Source: Candidatus Altarchaeota archaeon (lineage in GTDB: Archaea > Altiarchaeota > Altiarchaeia > IMC4 > QMZM01). From it: a stretch of 7,999 bases of DNA. Numbering within the stretch: position 1 is the stretch's first letter; each line of letters starts with the position of its first letter. The DNA lies in assembly GCA_018897475.1 (NCBI GenBank), contig JAHIKS010000011.1:1-7999 (forward strand), given 5' to 3'. A program made the position numbers and the translations under genes. This document shows, one piece after another, positions 1 through 4,896 of the stretch. The notes under the pieces were generated by a model. That model was not told the origin of the DNA. It did not search any database and was given only the letters and a program-made list of their open reading frames with translations.

Positions 1-540
1 ACCCACTGGGAGTTCTACGGCAACGTAACCGGGCTGGATGAGGCGGTCTATCAGTATCAGGGCTGGGCGAATGATACGGCAGGAAACGATGGAACTACGG
101 GAGTGAGGACGCTGACGATTGATACATTCTCTCCCGTTCTGAATTTCAGTGGCCAGACCCCCGTCAACAATTCTTACCTTAGCGTGAATTACACGGAGAT
201 TAATATTTCCATCGAAGAACTGCATCTGGACGAATTCCGCTTCTCGTGGAATTCTACGAACTATACGTTCCTTGCTGATGCGGGAAACTCCACCGCGATG
301 ACGATTGGAGATGATAACTCTTTAGTTCTGGCGATGAGTTTCAACAACATGAGTGCGGTCGGTGAAAATTACAACAACTCCGCAGGAATGCTTATCTATG
401 ACTATTCAGGGTTGGGGAATAACGGAACTACCGCAACGACCGCAGCAAGCCCGACCTACAACGCATCAGGCGGAAGATTCGGCGGGGCTTTTGAGTTTGA
501 CGGGGTGGATGATTATGTGGAGGTAGTTGTTAGTGATTAA
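1..540 (+). CDS. Surface protein, 3' part, with truncated LamG domain
   Basis: The frame is open from base 1, so the gene starts outside the window. About 180 residues are visible. Residues 1-41 form a linker module (motifs WEFYGNVTG and GWANDTAGNDG) of the kind found between domains of archaeal surface proteins. From about residue 101 the sequence reads like the start of a LamG/concanavalin-A-like jelly roll, including the hallmark stretch FEFDGVDDYVEV. It then stops at VVSD, where a normal LamG still needs roughly 100 residues. N-X-S/T sequons are frequent, which fits an extracellular glycoprotein. The stop at 538-540 directly abuts the ribosome binding site of the next gene. Bases 4-125 are identical to 6046-6167 in the downstream surface gene. 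The truncation and repeat suggest the gene was cut by recombination or insertion. The domain call is good; the ligand is unknown. Confidence 0.75.
   Translation, partial: THWEFYGNVTGLDEAVYQYQGWANDTAGNDGTTGVRTLTIDTFSPVLNFSGQTPVNNSYLSVNYTEINISIEELHLDEFRFSWNSTNYTFLADAGNSTAMTIGDDNSLVLAMSFNNMSAVGENYNNSAGMLIYDYSGLGNNGTTATTAASPTYNASGGRFGGAFEFDGVDDYVEVVVSD
4..125 (+). repeat. 122-bp perfect direct repeat, left copy
   Basis: Bases 4-125 match 6046-6167 with no mismatch, then diverge abruptly on both sides. The repeat encodes the WEFYGNVTG...VRTLTIDT linker in both surface genes. Identity at silent sites points to recent duplication or gene conversion. The two copies bracket the whole DGR cassette and could recombine to delete about 6 kb. 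Confidence 0.95.
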
Positions 541-547
541 AAGGAGG
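541..547 (+). promoter_or_regulatory. Ribosome binding site for the 553 gene
   Basis: AAGGAGG lies immediately after the stop codon of the upstream gene and 5 nt before the ATG at 553. It supports that start and suggests translation from the same transcript as the upstream gene. Confidence 0.8.
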
Positions 548-552
548 AAAAA

Positions 553-1089
553 ATGAACAAGAAAATAATAATAGAAGGCGAAAAAGTCCACCACGTTGGC
601 TACGGGCCGTTCCTCATGGCAAAGGCTTGGGAGTTGGATATTCCCAGCTATTTTGCAAGGAATATCAGGGAAAACGGAACGGAGAGAGTGGAGGTTTCCA
701 TTGGTGGGAAGGAAGAGCAGCTTAATGAGTTCATAGACTTCGTCAAGAGCAACTATCCTCCTGAGGCCAGGGTTTCAAAGGTGAGAGAAGCAGAACCTCC
801 TGAGAGAATCATACCGATAGAGAAATATGACAGGGTTCTTGCATCAGAGCAGCATAGTACCATGGTACAGACAGGGCTTGGGATGATAGAGATGCAAAAG
901 AAGACCTTAGACAAACAAGACCAGACAATAGACATAATAAAGGAAGGGGATGAAAAGATGCTCAATAAACAAGATCAGACAATAGAGAAAACAGAGAGGA
1001 TGTGGCTGAGCCTTTCAGGCTCAGACACGTGTCTGAATTCCGTAGGAATTCAGCCACATTGTAGGTATGATACTATCCCAGAAATCTGA
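553..1089 (+). CDS. Degenerate acylphosphatase-like domain with coiled coil, 3' end disrupted
   Basis: Residues 1 to about 85 match the acylphosphatase fold in order and spacing: the strand IIIEGEKVHHVGYG corresponds to the family's G-x-V-x-G-V-x-[FY]-R loop, and ARNIRENGTERVEVSIGG to the V-R-N-x-x-D-G-x-V-E segment. The catalytic Arg is Gly here (G18), while the conserved Asn is present (N37), so hydrolysis of acyl phosphates is unlikely and a binding or structural role is more plausible. Residues ~100-149 are a heptad-rich helix with two KQDQTI motifs, a motif shared with the gene at 2424, so the two are paralogs. From residue 150 the frame runs through the palindrome at 1000-1059 and gives an unrelated tail (WLSLSGSDTC...). 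Skipping 58 nt would restore a polar helical end (IVGMILSQKSEK) with a stop at 1094-1096. The start is fixed by the AAGGAGG site. The product may be nonfunctional. Confidence 0.7.
   Translation: MNKKIIIEGEKVHHVGYGPFLMAKAWELDIPSYFARNIRENGTERVEVSIGGKEEQLNEFIDFVKSNYPPEARVSKVREAEPPERIIPIEKYDRVLASEQHSTMVQTGLGMIEMQKKTLDKQDQTIDIIKEGDEKMLNKQDQTIEKTERMWLSLSGSDTCLNSVGIQPHCRYDTIPEI
1000..1059. repeat. 60-bp perfect cloverleaf palindrome element
   Basis: Closing stem ATGTGGC (1000-1006) pairs with GCCACAT (1053-1059). Inside it are three abutting palindromes that leave no unassigned base: TGAGCCT-TTC-AGGCTCA (1007-1023), the self-complementary GACACGTGTC (1024-1033), and TGAATTCC-GTA-GGAATTCA (1034-1052). 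It lies inside the 3' end of the acylphosphatase/coiled-coil gene and shifts its frame. It looks like an inserted palindromic unit, or a structured RNA/DNA signal just upstream of the DGR target promoter. It is not a tRNA: the loops are 3 nt and tRNA-invariant positions are absent. Confidence 0.85.
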
Positions 1090-1107
1090 AAAATAATAGC
1101 TTATATC
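1088..1107 (+). promoter_or_regulatory. Archaeal BRE/TATA promoter of the DGR target gene
   Basis: An A-rich BRE-like stretch GAAAAATA (1088-1095) precedes the TATA-like CTTATATC (1100-1107). At usual archaeal spacing, transcription would begin near 1128-1132, giving a very short leader. Two copies of CGCTAAA in tandem (1109-1115, 1116-1122) lie between TATA and start site, where a repressor could bind; that role is speculation. Confidence 0.5.
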
Positions 1108-1128
1108 ACGCTAAACGCTAAACTTAAC

Positions 1129-1133
1129 GGAGG
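1129..1133 (+). promoter_or_regulatory. Ribosome binding site of the DGR target gene
   Basis: GGAGG ends 10 nt before the ATG at 1144. It supports that start, which also begins a clean signal sequence. Confidence 0.7.
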
Positions 1134-1143
1134 CAACAAAAAA

Positions 1144-2181
1144 ATGAAAACCAAAAAAATCTTAATAGGAACAATAGGACTTTTATTGCTCGGGGGAGTA
1201 TTGGCAATGGCCGCGATCTGGAGCGAGCAGGGCTCCGGCCTGAATGACGGAACCTTCGTTAATACGACCTACAATGCAACCGCAGAGGCGGTTGAACTGG
1301 CGGGAGATAACTCCACCGGGACTTATACCTCGGACGTGCATGACTTCGGCGACAGGGTCCGGTTTACGAGCCTTACCTGGAAGGGGCGGAACGAGAGCTG
1401 TCCCGACAACGATAACATGTCCTACATCGACAAGCTGGGAGGATTCTGCATCGACAGGTACGAGGCAAGCGTCTTCAATGCCGATGGAACATGGAACTCA
1501 ACCTCCAATACGAGCACGTGGGCAGACGGGACGTGGACGGATAATGCCCTAACAGACAGCGCATACGCAGGCTCCTCTGCCGGAAAGTATCCGTGGGTTT
1601 ACGTTGACAGGGACGAGGCAAGAACAGCCTGTTTAAATGCCAATAAATACCTCTGCACCTCGGAGCAGTGGCTGGCGGCTGCGAACATAAAAGGAAAGGT
1701 CTATAACCTTCCCACTGGAGCAGATACAAGTAATGCCATACCCTCCGGGGCATCCGATTCAACGGCGTGCGTTACCTATGAAGCCAGTGACTGCGACTGG
1801 GCGGATTCTCCGGCTGGAGGGGATGCCTGCATGACTGCAAGCCATACCGATTGCGTCTCGGTGGAGGGCGCCTACGACATGGTAGGAAACGTCTGGGAGT
1901 GGGTTAATGAGACCGTTACGGTAGTTATTCCAATATCGGCCGATACATGGCACTATGTCAACACGACGAGCATGAACTGGAGTACGTCGTCCTCGGCGGA
2001 CGACGGCACTTATGGCGGGGACGGCACTTACTTTGGAACGGCGGGCTCCCGGGCTGTCCTCCGGGGCGGGTCCTGGGCCAATGGGGCGCTTGCCGGCCCC
2101 TTTTGCGCGATCTTGTACAATGTCCCGTCCCTCGTGAGCCGCAACTTCGGGTTCCGCTGTTGTGCAAATGTCGAATCGTAG
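1144..2181 (+). CDS. DGR target protein: secreted FGE/C-type-lectin-fold variable protein
   Basis: 345 residues. Residues 1-25 hold a Lys-rich start and a hydrophobic segment (ILIGTIGLLLLGGVLAMAA), a signal peptide or membrane anchor. Residues ~30-80 are a small sequon-rich beta module. From ~85 to the end lies a formylglycine-generating-enzyme/sulfatase-modifying-factor type domain with a C-type-lectin fold: GGFCIDRYEAS at the start, CTSEQWLAAA, the family hallmark YDMVGNVWEW (244-253), and the terminal VLRGGSW...GFRCC. Many Cys in the core suggest disulfides. The last 42 residues (300-341) are encoded by VR, so this is the protein the retroelement diversifies. Against the TR, residues 306, 310, 312, 316, 323, 325, 330, 332, 333 and 335 differ. 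In this fold the varied C-terminal positions form the ligand site. The ligand is unknown, and enzymatic FGE activity is not expected. The domain assignment is firm; surface display is inferred. Confidence 0.9.
   Translation: MKTKKILIGTIGLLLLGGVLAMAAIWSEQGSGLNDGTFVNTTYNATAEAVELAGDNSTGTYTSDVHDFGDRVRFTSLTWKGRNESCPDNDNMSYIDKLGGFCIDRYEASVFNADGTWNSTSNTSTWADGTWTDNALTDSAYAGSSAGKYPWVYVDRDEARTACLNANKYLCTSEQWLAAANIKGKVYNLPTGADTSNAIPSGASDSTACVTYEASDCDWADSPAGGDACMTASHTDCVSVEGAYDMVGNVWEWVNETVTVVIPISADTWHYVNTTSMNWSTSSSADDGTYGGDGTYFGTAGSRAVLRGGSWANGALAGPFCAILYNVPSLVSRNFGFRCCANVES
2041..2166 (+). repeat. DGR variable repeat (VR)
   Basis: This 126-nt stretch aligns without gaps to the TR at 3108-3233. It differs at 15 positions, all A in the TR (seven A to T, six A to C, two A to G), and at no other base. 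Ten TR adenines are unchanged. The mutated codons are mostly AAC/AAT in the TR. The 3' end (2147-2166) is invariant and forms the initiation-of-mutagenic-homing end. The preceding codon (2038-2040, acg versus aaa in the TR) could be a 3-nt extension of VR. Confidence 0.97.
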
Positions 2182-2186
2182 ATTCG
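2172..2186. other. Hairpin/cruciform 5 nt downstream of VR
   Basis: CGAATC (2172-2177) and GATTCG (2181-2186) form a 6-bp perfect stem with a GTA loop that overlaps the target gene's stop codon. Known DGRs carry a short hairpin or cruciform a few nt after VR that aids target recognition. Position and size fit that role here. Confidence 0.6.
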
Positions 2187-2190
2187 TCAT

Positions 2191-2309
2191 TTATGAGAAA
2201 TCCCAAAGGGATTTCACATATCACCAAATTAATCTATGAATATTGAAAATCATAGATTTTCAATAAATCAAAATTCGCTTTGCGAATTTTCATTTCGGTT
2301 AATCCGAAA
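2191..2309. repeat. Tandem array of four perfect hairpins
   Basis: After the VR hairpin come four more: TATG-a-GAAATCCC-aaa-GGGATTTC-a-CATA (2193-2219 with flanking pairing), an 11-bp stem with ATA loop (2241-2251/2255-2265), a 9-bp stem with TTT loop (2270-2278/2282-2290), and TTTCGG-ttaat-CCGAAA (2293-2309). A competing 9-bp stem (2231-2239 with 2250-2258) excludes the 11-bp one. No ORF lies here. They may act in DGR target recognition, as 3' mRNA ends, or as palindromic repeats. Confidence 0.75.
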
Positions 2310-2320
2310 AATCTTTAAAT
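2304..2320 (+). promoter_or_regulatory. Archaeal BRE/TATA promoter of the 2424 gene
   Basis: CCGAAAAA (2304-2311) resembles a BRE and is followed by CTTTAAAT (2313-2320), close to the archaeal TATA consensus. The expected start is near 2341-2346, inside the next hairpin. It could drive the acylphosphatase gene, the TR and the RT as one transcript. Confidence 0.55.
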
Positions 2321-2329
2321 CAAAAAAAA

Positions 2330-2399
2330 CCCGCCGATTTTGCGAGACGTGAAGTCTCGCAAAGCCCCTCGCCGCCGAAGGCGGCAGCGGGTAGGCGGG
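2330..2399. repeat. GC-rich multibranched palindromic element
   Basis: Outer CCCGCC (2330-2335) pairs with GGCGGG (2394-2399). It encloses a 10-bp hairpin TTTGCGAGAC-gtgaa-GTCTCGCAAA (2339-2363) and GCCGCC-gaa-GGCGGC (2371-2385). Read on the minus strand it ends in GGCGGG followed by eight T, a terminator-like shape, but no minus-strand gene is visible. It resembles the cloverleaf at 1000-1059 in plan, not in sequence. Confidence 0.65.
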
Positions 2400-2423
2400 C
2401 GAAAAAATTTGGGGTGAAAAAGG

Positions 2424-3029
2424 ATGGAAAGAGCAAGAATAATCGTTAAGGGAGAAGTGCAGGGAGTCGGCTACCGGGGTGAGGTAAAAAAGATAGCCAG
2501 GAAGCTGGACATCGTTGGTAAAGTAAGGAACGTAAAGCCCTACGATGTCGAGATAATAGCGGAGGGAGAAAAGAAAAATCTGGAAGGGTTTACGGAGCAG
2601 ATAAGGATAAAGGAATCACCGATAGAGGTTGAGGACATCCAGACAGAGTTTGAGCCAGCAACCGGGGAGTTCGACTACTTCGAGATAGAGAGAGGCGACC
2701 TGGGAGAGGAGCTTGGCGAGAGGCTGGACATAGCAAGGGGGGTAATGAACGATATGGTCGGCAAGCAGGACCAGACCATACAGGAAGTAAAAACAGTTGG
2801 AGTAAAAGTAGATAATATGGCTGAGACAACAGATAACAACTTCACTACTCTAAGAAGCGACTACGGGAAAATCTCCAAGACGATGGAGAAGATACTTGAG
2901 AGTATGGACAATACCTCAAAGAAAACCGAGAAGGTTCTTGAGGCATTAGTCCAGCAGCAGGGAAACTTCACCGATGCGATTAACGGGCAGACTAAGGCAA
3001 TCCTTGCCTTAGCGGAGAAGAAGTCCTGA
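2424..3029 (+). CDS. Acylphosphatase-domain protein with C-terminal coiled coil
   Basis: 201 residues. Residues 1 to ~90 are an acylphosphatase domain: VKGEVQGVGYR contains the phosphate-binding loop with catalytic Arg (R18), and GKVRNVKPYDVEIIAEG contains the conserved Asn (N36). The D-G of the usual N-x-x-D-G is altered. The family hydrolyses carboxyl-phosphate bonds (EC 3.6.1.7) and is normally only ~90 residues long, so the C-terminal ~110 residues are an addition. They form a long heptad-patterned helix (KQDQTIQEV, MEKILESM, TEKVLEALV) likely to oligomerise. No signal peptide is seen, so it is cytoplasmic. GGGGTGA (2411-2417) lies 6 nt before the ATG and supports the start. It is a paralog of the gene at 553 but keeps its catalytic residues. 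It lies between target and template of the DGR; whether it serves the DGR is unknown. Confidence 0.8.
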   Translation: MERARIIVKGEVQGVGYRGEVKKIARKLDIVGKVRNVKPYDVEIIAEGEKKNLEGFTEQIRIKESPIEVEDIQTEFEPATGEFDYFEIERGDLGEELGERLDIARGVMNDMVGKQDQTIQEVKTVGVKVDNMAETTDNNFTTLRSDYGKISKTMEKILESMDNTSKKTEKVLEALVQQQGNFTDAINGQTKAILALAEKKS

Positions 3030-3107
3030 CTTAGATAATAGAAAAAGTTTCAAAGGAAATGGAGAAAATGAATCGTAACAAAAAATTCAGGGTAGTAGCT
3101 TTACAAA

Positions 3108-3233
3108 GCGGGCTCCCGGGCTGTCCAACGGGGCGGGAACTGGGACAATGGGGCGAATGCCGGCCCCTTTTGCGCGAACTTGAACAATGTCCCGTCCAAC
3201 GTGAACAACAACATCGGGTTCCGCTGTTGTGCA
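3108..3233 (+). repeat. DGR template repeat (TR)
   Basis: 126 nt, colinear with VR (2041-2166) at a constant offset of 1067. It contains 25 adenines, 15 of which are replaced in VR. In the target's frame the TR reads mostly Asn (AAC/AAT) at the varied codons, the typical DGR design because mutating AAC reaches many residues but no stop. Homology ends sharply after 3233. Confidence 0.97.
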
Positions 3234-3326
3234 GGACCCCGGCAGATGTCGTGTCCTCAACGGGGGCAGGACCAGTCCGGTGGTGCAGGAGCTACTACAA
3301 TCAGTTCAAAGGGGCTGAAAACCGGA

Positions 3327-3363
3327 GGGGCAGGTACAATAGCAGTGAGCTATAACCTGCTCC
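3327..3363 (+). other. Strong RNA hairpin between TR and Avd-RT
   Basis: GGGGCAGGT (3327-3335) pairs with ACCTGCTCC (3355-3363) with one G-U. Inside it, ATAGC (3339-3343) pairs with GCTAT (3349-3353) around AGTGA. It ends one nt before the first ATG of the Avd-RT frame. It may be the structured 3' domain of the DGR RNA or a translation control element. Confidence 0.65.
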
Positions 3364-3364
3364 G

Positions 3365-4876
3365 ATGAATCTCACGCTGAAAAAAATGGATGATGGAAAC
3401 ATAAAAACCGGAGGAATGGCAAAGGGTGAGCCACAGAAATATATGCTTTTAGAGAAAGTGAAGGCCCTCTACACGGCACTTCATCCACAGCTAAACCAGT
3501 TTCCCAAGTCCGAGAAGTTTACCTTGAGGGCGGCAATAGAGAACTCCATGCTCGATATACTGAAATTGCTCATAAAACAGAACTACAAACAAACGGATAA
3601 GGAAAGAAAAGAGGTAATGCTGGAGGTCATAGCGGAGGCACATCTTTTAGGTGTTTTGCTTCAGCAGGCATTAATCTTTAAGTACATCTCCTATAGCAAC
3701 TATGAAAAAATATCCGGGCTTGCGAAAGAAATCACTGCAATGGCAACCGCGCGCCACAGGAATCTGTCGGGGGGGGGTAGAATGAAAACCCACGATAGCC
3801 TATACGAAGAAATAATCGCATTCCCAAACATGTATCACGCCTATTATGAGGCAATAAAGGGTAAAGCAGATTCAACCTTCAAGGAATTTAATAACGATTT
3901 ACATCAGAATCTATGGGAACTCCATGAAGAACTGCTGAATCAAAGCTATGAGCCATCGCCCTACACTACATTCTACCTTACAGATTACAAGACGAGGAGA
4001 ATAATGGCACCGCACTTTAGGGATCATATCGTTCATCATGCCATCTATAACTATCTGGAACAGGTCTACAATTCCACCTTCATATATGACTCTTTTGCCT
4101 GTCAGAAGGGTAAAGGGACACATAAGGGTTTTGAGAGGGTGAAAAAATTTATCAATAAATACAACCATAAGGACTACTTTATGAAATGCGACATTACCAA
4201 ATATTTTTACTCCATAGACCATCACAGATTGATGTCAATCATAGAGAAAAAGATAAAAGACAAAAACCTCTTATGGTTGCTTGGAAAGATACTTAATTCC
4301 CACAAGGAGGATCCGTTGCCATCTCATATAATCAATCCAAATTGCGAGGAGCAGAAAAAGGGCATTCCAATCGGTAATCTAACGAGCCAGTTATTTGCAA
4401 ATATCTATCTTAACGAGTTGGATTATTTTGTAAAACACAAATTAAGAGTTAAGCACTACGTACGGTATGTAGACGACTTTATAATTCTGGCAAAGGACAA
4501 AGACTACCTTCACAACCTGTGGCAAGAAATCCACAATTTCCTCAAAAATCAATTACACTTGAAACTCGAACCAAGAAAGACCCATATCAATAAGATTTCA
4601 TTCGGCGTTGATTTTCTCGGCTATGTGGCATTCAAAAAATATGTGAGGGTGAGGAGCAGAAACTACCGAAGGTTCAGGATTAGATTAAAGAACAGGATAC
4701 ATAGATACTACCGCGATGAAATATCACTTGAAAGTCTCAACGCATCCTTTGTCAGCTATTTCGGTCATCTGACCCATACAAATTCAAACGAGATAATGGA
4801 GGAAATTGAAAAACTCTATACCGCGGTAAACGTCCCCGACGGCACCGGGGCGGGTGCCGTTCAGAACCACGAATAG
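3365..4876 (+). CDS. Avd-like accessory domain fused in frame to DGR reverse transcriptase
   Basis: 503 residues. Residues ~27-135 are a basic all-helical domain (HPQLNQFPKSEKFTLRAAIENSMLDILKLL, read as separate helices) like DGR Avd and 23S-intervening-sequence four-helix proteins, which bind nucleic acid and the RT. Residues 140-503 are the RT (364 aa, a normal DGR RT length): first catalytic Asp in KCDITKYFYSID (D276), the DGR-type motif IGNLTSQ (336-342), and the active site YVDD (368-371). Most DGRs encode Avd and RT separately. Here they join through a run of nine G (3769-3777); one extra G would give TAG at the end of Avd and leave the RT to start at ATG 3782. The N-terminus is uncertain: ATG 3365 abuts a hairpin, ATG 3416 has GGAGG only 1 nt away, and ATG 3443 follows GGTGAG by 12 nt. 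The RT call is firm; the fusion may be real, programmed or a sequencing artefact. Confidence 0.93.
   Translation: MNLTLKKMDDGNIKTGGMAKGEPQKYMLLEKVKALYTALHPQLNQFPKSEKFTLRAAIENSMLDILKLLIKQNYKQTDKERKEVMLEVIAEAHLLGVLLQQALIFKYISYSNYEKISGLAKEITAMATARHRNLSGGGRMKTHDSLYEEIIAFPNMYHAYYEAIKGKADSTFKEFNNDLHQNLWELHEELLNQSYEPSPYTTFYLTDYKTRRIMAPHFRDHIVHHAIYNYLEQVYNSTFIYDSFACQKGKGTHKGFERVKKFINKYNHKDYFMKCDITKYFYSIDHHRLMSIIEKKIKDKNLLWLLGKILNSHKEDPLPSHIINPNCEEQKKGIPIGNLTSQLFANIYLNELDYFVKHKLRVKHYVRYVDDFIILAKDKDYLHNLWQEIHNFLKNQLHLKLEPRKTHINKISFGVDFLGYVAFKKYVRVRSRNYRRFRIRLKNRIHRYYRDEISLESLNASFVSYFGHLTHTNSNEIMEEIEKLYTAVNVPDGTGAGAVQNHE
3769..3777 (+). other. Poly-G tract at the Avd/RT junction
   Basis: Nine G are followed by TAG and, one base later, ATG of the RT. 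With nine G, Avd and RT are fused through S-G-G-G-R. With ten, Avd stops at TAG and the RT starts independently, with the G run near the position of a ribosome binding site. With eight, Avd stops at the TGA overlapping the RT's ATG. Confidence 0.85.
4839..4860 (+). other. Hairpin at the 3' end of the RT gene
   Basis: ACGGCACC (4839-4846) and GGTGCCGT (4853-4860) form an 8-bp perfect stem with a GGGGCG loop, within the last codons of the RT. It could mark the 3' end of the DGR transcript or the cassette boundary. No T-run follows, so a terminator is not supported. Confidence 0.5.
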
Positions 4877-4896
4877 AAGGAAACATAAAACAAAGA

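Larger units (their letters stand above)
3030..3364 (+). ncRNA. DGR template RNA region
   Basis: No credible protein gene lies in these 335 nt; the short open frames overlap the TR and have no family resemblance. The stretch contains the TR (3108-3233), a 131-nt spacer before the Avd-RT gene and a strong hairpin at 3327-3363. In characterised DGRs the TR and the spacer toward the RT gene are transcribed as the RNA that is copied and that binds RT/Avd. No clear promoter is visible just upstream, so the RNA may come from a longer transcript. Exact ends are unknown. Confidence 0.7.

Noticed and set aside
1000..1059. Cloverleaf read as a tRNA gene
   Set aside because: The loops are 3 nt or absent, and there is no TTCRA T-loop, no anticodon loop and no CCA-type acceptor end.
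2002..2030. GACGGCACTTA direct repeat just before VR
   Set aside because: It encodes a local D-G-T-Y peptide repeat in the lectin domain and has no counterpart near the TR.
1759..2190. Minus-strand open frame opposite the target gene
   Set aside because: Its composition (Arg/Pro-rich) is that of a shadow of the GC-rich coding strand. The + strand FGE domain fully explains the stretch.
2321..2400. Intrinsic terminator for a minus-strand gene
   Set aside because: The shape fits, but no minus-strand gene is visible to the right that would need it, so it is kept as a structural element only.
2172..2400. CRISPR-like repeat array
   Set aside because: The hairpins differ from each other in sequence and spacing. 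There is no repeated unit and no spacers.
3070..3077. GAATCGTA shared by the region before the TR and the hairpin after VR (2173-2180)
   Set aside because: Eight bases can match by chance, and the flanks do not align; the VR/TR homology ends at 2166/3233.
3059..3355. 98-residue open frame through the TR
   Set aside because: It is only an alternative frame over the template repeat and spacer. It has no family resemblance, and its residues come from the DGR template.
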